The position numbers were made by a program, and so were the translations under genes. Shown piece after piece: positions 1-8,703 of a stretch of 41,921 bases of DNA; the first letter of the stretch is position 1, and each line of letters begins with the position of its first letter. The stretch spans positions 1-41,921 of the forward strand of contig NZ_AZEU01000102.1 of NCBI RefSeq assembly GCF_001435035.1. Reading direction: 5' to 3'. The DNA is from Lacticaseibacillus manihotivorans DSM 13343 = JCM 12514. GTDB taxonomy: Bacteria > Bacillota > Bacilli > Lactobacillales > Lactobacillaceae. The notes beneath the pieces were generated by a model that saw nothing but the letters and a program-made list of their open reading frames with translations, had not been told where the DNA came from and searched no databases.

Positions 1-48
1 TTTTCATTGCCTTTTGGGCAAGGGCGCAGCGCTTGCGTGATTATAACT

Positions 49-1028
49 ATGAAAACATGTCCACAATGTGGCAAAGAGATGGCGGATACCGTAAAGTTCT
101 GCATCAACTGTGGCTATCAGTTCCCAGTTACTGAGAGCCAACCGACACAGCCGCAACCGGAACAGGGACCGGTACAGGCTGCATCACAATCGGCTGCAAG
201 CCAACCGCAACCAGAGCCGGCTCCACAGCCGACGCCTGGCCAAGCTAGCCCGACACCGGATCAAGCTGGGCCGACACCGAATTATCAGCAACAGGCCGCA
301 CCGGGTGCAGGGGCACCGGCTGCGCCTAACGAAACGCTGGAGAAGGCCAAGCATGCAAGTCGCAATTATTGGGGTTGGTTGATCCGTTCCGTCGCTCATC
401 CGAGTGACGACAGCATTGGGGGAACAAATTCTTCGGGCTCGCGTCGATGGTGCTGATGGCATTATTCGACATGATCGCTTTTGTCAAGCTATTATCTAAC
501 GCGACGTCTGCGGCTTCTGGCTTTGTGTCCAACACCGAAAGTGGATTCAACAGCCTGTTTGGCACCGATTCGACGGCAGCCACCCAGGCAGCCAGCCAAG
601 CCAGCTCTTCGATCATCTTCGGTACCGGGATTCGTTTGTTGGTCCTGTTTTTCGTGATCAACATTGCGATCTTCTCCGCTGGGTACTTCGCTCAGCGCGT
701 GATCGCGCCGAAGCAACAAGGCTATCTGCAAGCGATGACGGAATACGGGCGCTACTTAGCGCTGCCGGTATTCTTCAGCGCTGCAATCGCAATTCTCGGC
801 TTGCTCGGCGGGCTCGCTGTCAGCTGGATCTTGATGATCTTGATGATTCTTTCTTACAGCATCCAAAGCATTGCGATGTACCAAATCGCGTTGTCTCACG
901 GCAAAAAGGCCGGCTTCGACAGCTTGTACAGCATTTTGTTGATCAACGTTTTGCTGTCGATCGTCATCGGCTTGATCGTTGCCATCTTCGGTGGCTCCGT
1001 CTTCACGATGTTGGAAAACCTGTTCTAA
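49..1028 (+). pseudogene. Zinc-ribbon membrane protein, frameshifted
   Basis: The ATG at 49 opens a protein with an N-terminal zinc ribbon (two CxxC pairs: CPQC near residue 4 and CINC near residue 20). A Gln/Pro/Ala-rich linker follows, then a conserved stretch ending HPSDDSIGG. This frame stops at 454-456. The continuation (NKFFGLASMVLMALFDM onward) is in another frame from about 423 and is open to 1028, encoding roughly four or five membrane helices. The break falls in a run of five Gs at 418-422; a sixth G would restore one reading frame. I therefore read one broken gene, not two. Zinc-ribbon plus multi-TM proteins of this build are common and poorly characterised in lactobacilli. The frameshift could be a real mutation, a phase-variable tract or a sequencing error. 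An in-frame TTG at 7 is possible but less convincing. Confidence 0.75.
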
Positions 1029-1108
1029 ATTAAAAAAACTGTCATATTTGTCGTAAGTTTTTGGGGTTTTGCGTCAACTGGGGCTGAAACATAAATTTAT
1101 CGTTTAGG

Positions 1109-1135
1109 AAGATCTCCATGATAGGAGATCTTTTT
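1109..1135 (+). terminator. Rho-independent terminator
   Basis: A nine-base-pair stem AAGATCTCC/GGAGATCTT with a six-base loop is followed by a T run ending at 1135. It ends the transcript of the zinc-ribbon membrane gene. The rest of the gap (1136-1300) shows nothing I can assign. Confidence 0.85.
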
Positions 1136-1304
1136 GTTCGTTTAGAAAGCAGTTGGTCGGGTGAGCTGAAAGATTAAAGGTACACTACTAGAGGATGAGT
1201 GACGGTGAAATTTAGTGGCGACAAACATTTGCCGGGGCTTTTTCGTGACAACGTGTCATTTTATAAAGTTTGCCGACCGTCGACTTCTATTTTTGGCGAT
1301 TTCA

Positions 1305-1313
1305 TGCCATAAT
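1305..1313 (+). promoter_or_regulatory. Candidate extended -10 promoter for the DtxR-type gene
   Basis: TGC-CATAAT is an extended -10 element (TGn plus hexamer) 38 bases before the start codon of the downstream regulator. No convincing -35 lies 17 bases upstream, which fits an extended -10 promoter. Confidence 0.35.
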
Positions 1314-1350
1314 AGACTTAGACAATTGCCACTAAAAGTAAGGATGAGTT

Positions 1351-2007
1351 ATGACACCTAATAAAGAAGATTATCTTAAAATGATTTTTGAACTGGGCGG
1401 GGACACCCAGCTGATCTCAAACAAGCAAATCGTGATCGGCTTGGATGTTTCGGCGGCTTCGGTCAGCGAGATGATCACCAAATTAGTTGAACAACACTAT
1501 GTGACCCATACCCCGTATCAAGGGATCAAACTGACAGCCACCGGCCAAAAGCGGGCGGCTTTATTAGTGCGTAATCACCGGTTGTGGGAAGTCTTTTTGG
1601 TGGAATCACTGCATTATCCAGTGGATTCGATTCACCAAGAAGCAGAACGTTTGGAACACGCGACGACACAAGACATGGCTGATCGCTTGGCCGAAATGTT
1701 AGGCCATCCACAATACTGCCCGCATGGTGGGGTGATCCCAGATGCAGATGGGCATTATTTTGATCAAAGCCGCAAACCTTTGTCCAATGTCAAAGTTGGC
1801 GAAAAAGGGCATATTGAGCGGGTCGTCGATGAAGTCGTGGTGTTGGATTACATTCGCGATATTGATTTACAAATTGAAGACCACTTTACGGTGGTTGGGG
1901 TGTCAGATTCAACGATCACCTTGCATTTAACGCGCACTGACAAAGACTTAGCCGTTGATCGTGTGCGTGCGGCACATATTTTCATCGATCCGGCGATCGT
2001 GGACTAA
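1351..2007 (+). CDS. DtxR/MntR-family metal-dependent transcriptional regulator
   Basis: This 218-residue protein has the DtxR/MntR layout. An N-terminal winged helix-turn-helix (about residues 1-60, with NKQIVIGLDVSAASVSEM as the recognition part) is followed by a metal-binding and dimerisation domain (RNHRLWEVFLVE near 75, then His/Glu-rich helices). A C-terminal SH3/FeoA-like domain occupies about 145-218. Full-length members of this family bind Mn2+ or Fe2+ and repress uptake genes. The length matches three-domain members rather than the 140-residue short MntR. The ribosome site AAGGATGAG precedes the ATG. The gene is only 34 bases upstream of zwf on the same strand, so the two may be co-transcribed. 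Metal specificity cannot be read from the sequence. Confidence 0.85.
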   Translation: MTPNKEDYLKMIFELGGDTQLISNKQIVIGLDVSAASVSEMITKLVEQHYVTHTPYQGIKLTATGQKRAALLVRNHRLWEVFLVESLHYPVDSIHQEAERLEHATTQDMADRLAEMLGHPQYCPHGGVIPDADGHYFDQSRKPLSNVKVGEKGHIERVVDEVVVLDYIRDIDLQIEDHFTVVGVSDSTITLHLTRTDKDLAVDRVRAAHIFIDPAIVD

Positions 2008-2041
2008 CACGTTGTTAACGCAATAGGAGTAATAGGAGCTT

Positions 2042-3526
2042 ATGGCAAAAGAACAAGCAGCAGTGATCATTCTTTTTGGTGGGTCAGGTGATTTGGCTCG
2101 CCGCAAACTTTATCCAGCCATGTTTGGATTGTTTCAACGCGGCTATTTGCAAAAACGTTTTGCCGTGATCGGGACCGCCCGGCGGCCTTGGTCTGACGAA
2201 CATTTACGCGAAATCGTGGTGGATGCCGTTAAAACCATGCCTGGTGCGACGTTAGAACAGGCGCAAAGTTTCGCCAGTCATTTTTACTATCAATCACATG
2301 ATGTCACCGATGCCGATCACTACATCACGTTGAAAACATTGGCAGCTAAGCTCGACGATCAGTATCAAGTCGGCGGCAACCGGATCTATTACATGGCCAT
2401 GGCACCGAACTTCTTTGCGACCATCGCTGAACATTTGAAGTCCGAAGCGTTGTTGACGGATAACGGCTTCAACCGGTTGGTGATCGAAAAGCCATTTGGT
2501 CATGATTACGCGTCTGCTAAAGCCTTGAATGATTCGATCACGGCGACCTTTGATGAATCGCAGATCTATCGCATCGATCATTACTTAGGCAAGGAAATGG
2601 CCCAAGCCATCATGGCCTTGCGCTTCGCTAATCCGATGATCGAAAATGTTTGGCATAAAGACTTTATCCAAAATATTCAAATCACTTTGGCAGAAGCAGT
2701 CGGTGTCGAAGAACGGGCCGGTTATTATGAACAATCCGGTGCGATCCGTGACATGATCCAAAACCACGTGATGCAACTAGTTGCGGACCTCACCATGGCC
2801 AAGCCAGACTCATTGACGTCTGAAGCGGTGCACAAAGTTAAAGGCGATGTCTTTGATCACTTGCATGTGTATACCCCTGAAGAGGCTTGTGACAACTTTG
2901 TTCGTGGGCAATACACCGCAGCGGTGATCGATGGGGATGCCGTCACTGGCTACCGGGATGAAACTGGCGTCGCTAAGGATTCTTTGACGGATACTTTTGT
3001 GGCTGGGAAGATCTTAGTGGATACTCCAGACTTTGAAGGCGTGCCGATTTATGTCCGCACTGGCAAACGCTTGACGCGCAAGTCCACCCAAATCACGGTG
3101 GTATTCAAGCCGGCTAAAGACAACTTGTTCAACACGTCCGATGAGCCTGATACCTTGACCATTTGTGTGGAACCAAGTGAAGGCTTCGATTTGGTCTTAA
3201 ACGGCAAAAAGTTAGGGCAAAGCAATGACTTGATCCCAGAAAACTTAGCCTTTCGCCATGACCCCAAACTTGCCAAGCAAGCGCCAGAAGCATATGAACG
3301 CTTGATTCAAGATGCCTTGCAAGGCGATCAAACCAACTTCACCCGCTGGACGGAATTGGCCAAGACTTGGCAATATGTCGATTCCATTCTTGATGCTTGG
3401 CAAAACAATACCACCATGCCAGAATATCCAGCCGGCACCATGGGGCCAAAGGAAAGCTTTGACTTGTTGGCCCGTGATGGCAATGAGTGGCACTGGCAAC
3501 CGACTCACGTTAAAATGGCTGACTAG
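2042..3526 (+). CDS. zwf: Glucose-6-phosphate 1-dehydrogenase
   Basis: This 494-residue cytosolic enzyme oxidises glucose 6-phosphate to 6-phosphogluconolactone and makes NADPH, the entry step of the oxidative pentose phosphate (phosphoketolase) route. The dinucleotide-binding motif GGSGDLARRKL starts at residue 13. EKPFGHD lies at 149-155. The active-site signature RIDHYLGKE lies at 177-185, with His180 binding substrate phosphate and Lys184 in the conserved position. Length is normal for the family. The region before the start has a tandem AATAGGAG repeat, so two Shine-Dalgarno-like copies precede the ATG. Its immediate upstream neighbour is the DtxR-type regulator. No gnd lies in the window. 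Confidence 0.97.
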   Translation: MAKEQAAVIILFGGSGDLARRKLYPAMFGLFQRGYLQKRFAVIGTARRPWSDEHLREIVVDAVKTMPGATLEQAQSFASHFYYQSHDVTDADHYITLKTLAAKLDDQYQVGGNRIYYMAMAPNFFATIAEHLKSEALLTDNGFNRLVIEKPFGHDYASAKALNDSITATFDESQIYRIDHYLGKEMAQAIMALRFANPMIENVWHKDFIQNIQITLAEAVGVEERAGYYEQSGAIRDMIQNHVMQLVADLTMAKPDSLTSEAVHKVKGDVFDHLHVYTPEEACDNFVRGQYTAAVIDGDAVTGYRDETGVAKDSLTDTFVAGKILVDTPDFEGVPIYVRTGKRLTRKSTQITVVFKPAKDNLFNTSDEPDTLTICVEPSEGFDLVLNGKKLGQSNDLIPENLAFRHDPKLAKQAPEAYERLIQDALQGDQTNFTRWTELAKTWQYVDSILDAWQNNTTMPEYPAGTMGPKESFDLLARDGNEWHWQPTHVKMAD

Positions 3527-3544
3527 TTTATAATGGTAGTAATG

Positions 3545-3586
3545 CACACAGGGTCTCGACGTTTTCGTCTTGACCCCGTTTGTGTC
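3545..3586 (+). terminator. Hairpin downstream of zwf, possible terminator
   Basis: GGGTC and GACCC arms enclose an inner GACG-TTTT-CGTC hairpin (3551-3576), and flanking ACACA/TGTGT can extend the stem. The following T tract is interrupted, so termination efficiency is uncertain. The rest of the zwf-dinB gap (3587-3826) contains only short inverted repeats (for example TGCGGAA/TTCCGCA at 3721-3749) and no gene I would support. Confidence 0.5.
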
Positions 3587-3840
3587 TTTGATGCAAACCC
3601 GCCTGATGGCCATGAAGCGCGTGACGGCAATACTAATGCAACTATTCAACATACGGAACGATGCCGAAACGTGAGCGTGTTTCATTTGTAAATCAGTCAT
3701 GTCAACGGAGAAAATTTGTGTGCGGAAGTGACTTGTCCAGTTTTCCGCAGTGTCGCCAAGGCGCTACGCCCAAAAATTTTCGTGGCAGAGGCGTGGTGGA
3801 AGACTAAAATACACGATCAACGATCGAAAGGAGGCGCGCA

Positions 3841-4947
3841 ATGGGCGAATGGTTATCAGTACCAGAAATCAACGATACCAGCCGGCGGATCTTGCATATC
3901 GACATGGACGCGTTTTATGCGTCGATCGAACAACGCGACGATCCGTCGCTGAAAAAGCGCGCCTTGGTGATCGCGCATGATCCGCGCAAAACCGGGGGCA
4001 AAGGCGTGGTCACCACAGCCAATTATGTCGCGCGGCAATATGGGGTGCATTCAGCGATGAGTGCCCAAGAAGCCTTGCGCCTCGTTCCGAAGAAAGTGTT
4101 GACCTTCAAAGACCCGGACTTTACCAAATACCATGCAGTGTCCGATCAAATTCACGCGCTGTTTCATCAAGTCACCGATTTGATCGAACCAGTGGCATTA
4201 GATGAAGCCTATCTTGATGTGACGGCAAACAAGGATTTCAAAACCACTATCGACTTGGCACTTTGGTTGCAACAAGCCATTAAAAAAGAAACAAACCTGA
4301 CTTGCAGCTTCGGCTTGTCGTATAACAAGTTTTTGGCCAAAGAAGCCAGTGAGTACAACAAGCCCAATGGCCGCACGGTGATTTTACCGGAACAAGCCCA
4401 AGCTTTTTTGGAACGGTTGGCCATCGGTGAGTTTCGAGGGGTTGGTGCAAAAACCAAACCGGTGCTGGAAGATATGGGCATTCAAAATGGCGCGGATCTG
4501 CTGGAATACAGTCAAGTAGACTTGGTGCAGCGTTTTGGCAAAATGGGTTTAGGCTTGTATCAACATGCGCGCGGCATCGATAATCGCCCAGTGCTGGTGC
4601 GCGATCGCAAGTCGATCGGCAAAGAGCGGACCTATCGTGCCGTGAAAACCACCGATGCACAAGTCGAACAAGAACTCAAGCATTTGGCAGAAATGGTGGC
4701 TGAAACCTTGGCCAGTAAACAAAAACATGGCAAAACCGTGGTATTGAAAGTGCGCGATCGCGATTTTAACACCATTACCAAACGCACCAGTTTGCCACAG
4801 TTTATCAATCAAGCCACAGATATTTTCAATGTGGCATGGCAGTTGTGGGAACAAATCAAACCCCAAGAAATTGCGATTCGCCTACTTGGCATTACCGTCA
4901 CTGGCCTTGAAGCCCAACAATTTGAAAATCTTGATCTGCCACTGTGA
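3841..4947 (+). CDS. dinB: DNA polymerase IV (Y-family)
   Basis: This 368-residue translesion polymerase carries the Y-family catalytic motifs. IDMDAFYASIE supplies Asp21, with the steric-gate aromatic nearby. LDEAYLDV supplies Asp121 and Glu122, the metal-binding pair. A helix-hairpin-helix thumb region (around FRGVGAKTKPVLEDMG) and a little-finger domain follow. The start is fixed by a near-perfect AAAGGAGG six bases before the ATG. The N-terminus is about 13 residues longer than E. coli DinB, as is usual in lactobacilli. The gene stands alone behind a 314-base gap. The ytoI-like gene promoter begins directly after its stop codon. I see no clear LexA box. Confidence 0.95.
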   Translation: MGEWLSVPEINDTSRRILHIDMDAFYASIEQRDDPSLKKRALVIAHDPRKTGGKGVVTTANYVARQYGVHSAMSAQEALRLVPKKVLTFKDPDFTKYHAVSDQIHALFHQVTDLIEPVALDEAYLDVTANKDFKTTIDLALWLQQAIKKETNLTCSFGLSYNKFLAKEASEYNKPNGRTVILPEQAQAFLERLAIGEFRGVGAKTKPVLEDMGIQNGADLLEYSQVDLVQRFGKMGLGLYQHARGIDNRPVLVRDRKSIGKERTYRAVKTTDAQVEQELKHLAEMVAETLASKQKHGKTVVLKVRDRDFNTITKRTSLPQFINQATDIFNVAWQLWEQIKPQEIAIRLLGITVTGLEAQQFENLDLPL

Positions 4948-4975
4948 TTGGTACAGCTGTGAAATGTGTTATACT
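4948..4975 (+). promoter_or_regulatory. Promoter of the ytoI-like/nrnA/helicase unit
   Basis: TTGGTA (4948-4953), 16 bases, TATACT (4970-4975), with a TG one base upstream of the -10. It begins one base after the dinB stop codon and drives the three-gene block that follows. Confidence 0.7.
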
Positions 4976-5006
4976 TAGCCTAACTGAGGACACGTGAGGT
5001 AAGATG

Positions 5007-6323
5007 ATGGCGACAAAGCATGAACAAATCCTACAATATATTGCCAACTTGGCAGTGGGCACGAAAATTTCGGTGCGCACCATTGCCAAGCAACAACAAG
5101 TTTCTGAAGGCACGGCTTACCGTGCCATCAAAGAAGCTGAAAATACCGGATTAGTGTCGACCATCGAACGGGTCGGAACGATTCGCATCGAGCAAAAGCC
5201 GATCAACAACATCGACTCGTTGACATTAAAAGCGTTACTGAAGCTGATCGACGGCAAAGTGCTTGGCGGCTCTGCTGGGCTGACCAAAAAACTCGACAAG
5301 TTTGTGATCGGGGCGATGACGCCAGATGAAATGATCCGCTACATCACGCCCAATGCCTTGGTGATCATCGGGAACCGTGAAGATGCGCAAAAGCTCGCCT
5401 TAGAAAATGGGGCCGCGGTGTTGATCACTGGGGGTTTTATGACCTCTGATGCGGTGATCGCCAAAGCCAATGCGGAAAGTTTGCCGGTGATGCAAACCAG
5501 CTATGACACCTTCACCGTGGCGACGATGATCAACCGGGCGTTATCTGATCAAGCGATCAAGCAAGACATTTTGACAGTGGCCGCGGTGTACTCGCCATTG
5601 AGCAAGGTCAAAACCGCAACGCCTGATGGCACCGTGGCGGATTTCTTGCGCTTGCGCGGCGATCGCAGTGATTTTGCCTTGCCGATCATCACTGCGGGTG
5701 GGCGCTTAGTCGGCATGGTCGCCGATGCCCAAGTTCACAGCAAAAAAACCACGACGCCGTTGGAACGTGTGATGGTCAAAGATCCGCTGACGGTTAAACC
5801 ATATCTTTCGATCACCAGTGTGGGTCACACCATGCAAGGCAACGGCTTAGATGTGTTGCCAGTGGTCGATGATTCTTGGCAATTGCTCGGCATTGTCACC
5901 CGGCATGCGGTTTTTGCCAGCATGGCCGACCTCAATCACAATCGCGATGCGGCCACATATGCTGACCAAGTTGCCCGGCAAATGAGTTTGATCGAATCCA
6001 CGCGCGTTGACGTGGCCGATTACCGGCTGCACACCACGCCGATGATGACCAATCAACTGGGCACCTTGAGTTTTGGGGTGTTGAATGAAGCGGTCAACAC
6101 GGCGGCGACTGGCTTTTTGAACCGGGCAGGCCGGCGGAATGTGTTGGTAGCGCAGTTATCCTTGCACACCTTCCGGCCGATCCAGTTGGAAACCACCGTC
6201 AACATTCATGTGCGGCCTTTGGAATTGACTCGCCATGAAGCGACGTTAGATATCGAATTGCAAACTGACGGCTTGCCAGTTGCCAAAGCATTGGTCACTT
6301 GCCAATTGCTGGAAAGGAATTAA
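5007..6323 (+). CDS. YtoI-like HTH/DRTGG/CBS/hotdog regulatory protein
   Basis: This is a roughly 438-residue multidomain protein. An N-terminal winged-helix DNA-binding domain (about 1-60, with VRTIAKQQQVSEGTAYRAIK as the HTH) comes first. A DRTGG-type domain (about 75-190) follows, then a CBS pair (about 195-310) that probably binds an adenine nucleotide, and finally a hotdog-fold C-terminus of the thioesterase/MaoC type. This order matches B. subtilis YtoI, whose role is unknown. Two ATGs lie in tandem at 5004 and 5007. The second sits at better spacing (6 bases) from GAGGT, so I prefer it. The gene ends one base before the nrnA-like ATG, which implies translational coupling. It may sense a nucleotide, but no target is visible. 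Confidence 0.85.
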   Translation: MATKHEQILQYIANLAVGTKISVRTIAKQQQVSEGTAYRAIKEAENTGLVSTIERVGTIRIEQKPINNIDSLTLKALLKLIDGKVLGGSAGLTKKLDKFVIGAMTPDEMIRYITPNALVIIGNREDAQKLALENGAAVLITGGFMTSDAVIAKANAESLPVMQTSYDTFTVATMINRALSDQAIKQDILTVAAVYSPLSKVKTATPDGTVADFLRLRGDRSDFALPIITAGGRLVGMVADAQVHSKKTTTPLERVMVKDPLTVKPYLSITSVGHTMQGNGLDVLPVVDDSWQLLGIVTRHAVFASMADLNHNRDAATYADQVARQMSLIESTRVDVADYRLHTTPMMTNQLGTLSFGVLNEAVNTAATGFLNRAGRRNVLVAQLSLHTFRPIQLETTVNIHVRPLELTRHEATLDIELQTDGLPVAKALVTCQLLERN

Positions 6324-6324
6324 G

Positions 6325-7275
6325 ATGTTGTTAGACGACATTCTCACGCAAATCAAAGCGTATGATACCATCATCATTCACCGCCATGTTAATCCAGATC
6401 CCGACGCCTTAGGCTCACAAGGCGGCTTAGCGGCCAGCATTCAAGCGGCTTACCCGGACAAGCGCGTGTTAAAAGCCGGCGGGGAAGTCGGGAACCTAGA
6501 TTGGTTGTCCACTATGGATGACGTCCAAGATGCCGATTATCAAAATGCGTTAGTGATCGCAGTCGACACGGCTGATACGCCACGGGTTTCTGATCAGCGC
6601 TTTAACACTGGGAAGTATTTGATCAAAATCGATCATCACCCCAATGATGATGCATACGGGGATTTGCTGTGGGTCGTGCCAGACGCCAGTTCCACTTCGG
6701 AATTGATTTTTGACTTGATCCAACACAGCAACGGTCAGCTGAAACTTAACGCCCAAGTGGCCCGACTGTTATACGCTGGCATCGTCGGTGACACTGGCAG
6801 ATTCTTGTACAACAATACCTCAGCACATACCTTGCAAGTCGCTGCGGCGTTGATTCAAGAAGATTTCGATCCAACTGCTTTGAATAACCGGATGAATGCG
6901 ATCAGCTTTGCACAAGCCAAATTGCAAAGCTACGTGTTCAACCACTTGCACATCTCAGAAGCTGGTGCGGGTTCTGTTGAAATCCCGTTAAGCGTCGTCA
7001 ACGAACTGGGTTTGACCAAAGATCAAGTGCATGCGGCAGTTGGCACGCCTGGACGCTTAGGCGAAGTGGTGGCTTGGGTGATTTTCGTCGAACAAGCAGA
7101 CGGTGAACCTTATCGCGTCAACTTGCGCTCCAAAGGCCCGATCATCAACGGTTTGGCCAAGCAACACAACGGTGGCGGGCATCCTTTGGCCTCAGGTGCC
7201 AGAGCCCAAAACCGCGAAGAAATTGAAGCAATTACAAAACAACTCGAAGCCTTAGTGGCAGAAAGCGAGCATTAA
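6325..7275 (+). CDS. nrnA: DHH/DHHA1 phosphoesterase, NrnA-like (nanoRNase/pAp phosphatase)
   Basis: This 316-residue protein has the DHH superfamily motifs. RHVNPDPDALGSQ lies near residue 20, an Asp-rich segment (VIAVDTADTPR) near 75, and the name-giving DHH in KIDHHPND near 105. The DHHA1 nucleotide-binding loop GGGHPLASGA lies near the C-terminus. NrnA degrades RNA 2-5-mers and hydrolyses 3'-phosphoadenosine 5'-phosphate. The closely related GdpP/Pde2 enzymes act on cyclic di-AMP or pApA, and a soluble protein of this length fits NrnA or Pde2. I chose the ATG at 6325 because it follows GGAAAGGAA and the stop of the upstream gene. Its stop overlaps the helicase start (TAATG). Confidence 0.88.
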   Translation: MLLDDILTQIKAYDTIIIHRHVNPDPDALGSQGGLAASIQAAYPDKRVLKAGGEVGNLDWLSTMDDVQDADYQNALVIAVDTADTPRVSDQRFNTGKYLIKIDHHPNDDAYGDLLWVVPDASSTSELIFDLIQHSNGQLKLNAQVARLLYAGIVGDTGRFLYNNTSAHTLQVAAALIQEDFDPTALNNRMNAISFAQAKLQSYVFNHLHISEAGAGSVEIPLSVVNELGLTKDQVHAAVGTPGRLGEVVAWVIFVEQADGEPYRVNLRSKGPIINGLAKQHNGGGHPLASGARAQNREEIEAITKQLEALVAESEH

Positions 7276-8615
7276 TGGCAACTTTTAAGCAATACGCGTT
7301 GAGCCAGCCGATCATCGACGGCTTAGCGGACATGCACATCGACACCCCCACGGCGATCCAAGAAAAAGTGATCCCAGCCGTTTTACGCGGGGAGTCTGTG
7401 ATTGGCCAAAGCCAAACCGGTTCTGGCAAAACTCACGCCTTTTTAGTGCCGATTTTAGAAAAATTAGACGCCAAAGAAGACACGGTGCAAGCTGTGATCA
7501 CGGCGCCTAGTCGTGAATTGGCCACGCAAATTTACACGGTGGCAACGACTTTAGCCAAGCACTTACCAGATTTGCGTATTCACAACTATGTCGGCGGGAC
7601 TGACAAATCCAAGCAAATCGAAAAACTGCAAAACAACCAACCGCAATTAGTCATCGGCACCCCTGGTCGGATCTTAGATTTGATCAAGTCTGGGGCTTTG
7701 GCGGCGCACACCGCGCAAACCTTTGTCGTCGATGAAGCCGATATGACGTTAGACATGGGCTTTTTGAACCAAGTCGATCAAATTGCGGCGACCTTCCCGA
7801 AAGATTTACAAATGTTAGTCTTTTCGGCCACGATCCCACAAAAGCTCGAACCCTTCTTGAAAAAGTACATGGCCAACCCAACGATTTTCACCTTGAAGCC
7901 ACAATCAGTCATCGCTGACACCGTGGATAACTGGTTGATCGCGGCGAAAGGCCGGGACAAGAACCAACTGATCTATCAATTATTGACGATCGGCCAACCA
8001 TTCTTAGTGTTGATTTTTGCCAACACAAAGCATGCCGTCGACCACATTCATCAATTCTTGACGGATCAAGGCTTAGAAGTGGCTAAGATTCACGGCGGAA
8101 TTCCACCACGCGAACGCAAGCGCGTGATGAAAGAAGTCGCCGCGTTGAAGTATCAATACGTGGTGGCTACGGATTTGGCAGCACGTGGGATCGATATTAA
8201 AGGCGTTTCTCATGTGATCAACGCTGAAATCCCAAGCGATAACGAATTCTTCATTCACCGCGTCGGCCGGACTGGACGTAACGGGATGCATGGGACGGCC
8301 ATCACCTTGTACACACCAGGCCAAGAAGACCAAATTGCCGAACTCGAACATCTGGGCATTCACTTTACGCCGAAAGCCATCAAAAATGGCGAAGTGGTCG
8401 ATTCCTACGACCGCAATCGCCGGGTGACCCGCAAAGCCAAAGTCGATCCGCGCAGTTTGAAGATCCGCGGCCTGGCTGCCAAAGAAGCCAAGAAACATAA
8501 GCCTGGCTACAAAAAGAAGATCAAAAAGGCTGAAGCCAAAGAACAATGGTTCAACGCTCGCGTTAAAAAGCGTGAAGCATTGCGGGCCTCGCGTAAAGCC
8601 AAGAAATCCAAGTAA
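7275..8615 (+). CDS. cshB: DEAD-box RNA helicase, CshB-like
   Basis: This 446-residue ATP-dependent RNA helicase has the Q motif PTAIQEKVIP, Walker A QTGSGKT (47-53), PSREL, GTPGR, DEAD at 153-156 and SAT at 184-186. Domain 2 follows with RGIDIKGV and HRVGRTGR at 328-335. The tail from about 375 is strongly Lys/Arg-rich, as expected for RNA binding. The order and the lack of an extra RNA-recognition domain resemble CshB, a helper of ribosome assembly and cold growth. The assignment to CshB rather than CshA rests on length and tail only. The start codon overlaps the nrnA stop, so the three genes from 5007 form one unit. Confidence 0.92.
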   Translation: MATFKQYALSQPIIDGLADMHIDTPTAIQEKVIPAVLRGESVIGQSQTGSGKTHAFLVPILEKLDAKEDTVQAVITAPSRELATQIYTVATTLAKHLPDLRIHNYVGGTDKSKQIEKLQNNQPQLVIGTPGRILDLIKSGALAAHTAQTFVVDEADMTLDMGFLNQVDQIAATFPKDLQMLVFSATIPQKLEPFLKKYMANPTIFTLKPQSVIADTVDNWLIAAKGRDKNQLIYQLLTIGQPFLVLIFANTKHAVDHIHQFLTDQGLEVAKIHGGIPPRERKRVMKEVAALKYQYVVATDLAARGIDIKGVSHVINAEIPSDNEFFIHRVGRTGRNGMHGTAITLYTPGQEDQIAELEHLGIHFTPKAIKNGEVVDSYDRNRRVTRKAKVDPRSLKIRGLAAKEAKKHKPGYKKKIKKAEAKEQWFNARVKKREALRASRKAKKSK

Positions 8616-8618
8616 ACT

Positions 8619-8686
8619 GACAAGCGGAGACTTGTTCAAGCAAGACTATTCAATAGTCTCCGCTGAACTTGTCGCCGTTTGTTTTT
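8619..8686 (+). terminator. Long hairpin terminator after the helicase
   Basis: Outer arms GACAAG/CTTGTC (8619-8624 and 8668-8673) and inner arms GCGGAGACT/AGTCTCCGC (8624-8632 and 8655-8663) form a long hairpin. It is followed by a T-rich stretch to 8686. The next gene starts 18 bases later. Confidence 0.65.
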
Positions 8687-8703
8687 GTAAGGAGTGGGGA
8701 AGT

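Noticed and set aside
3716-3980. Two short overlapping frames upstream of dinB
   Set aside because: They overlap the dinB start, carry no family features, and the AAAGGAGG site clearly serves dinB.
6280-6324. Upstream start for the nrnA-like gene
   Set aside because: These codons lie inside the preceding gene; the ATG at 6325 has GGAAAGGAA and gives the family N-terminus.
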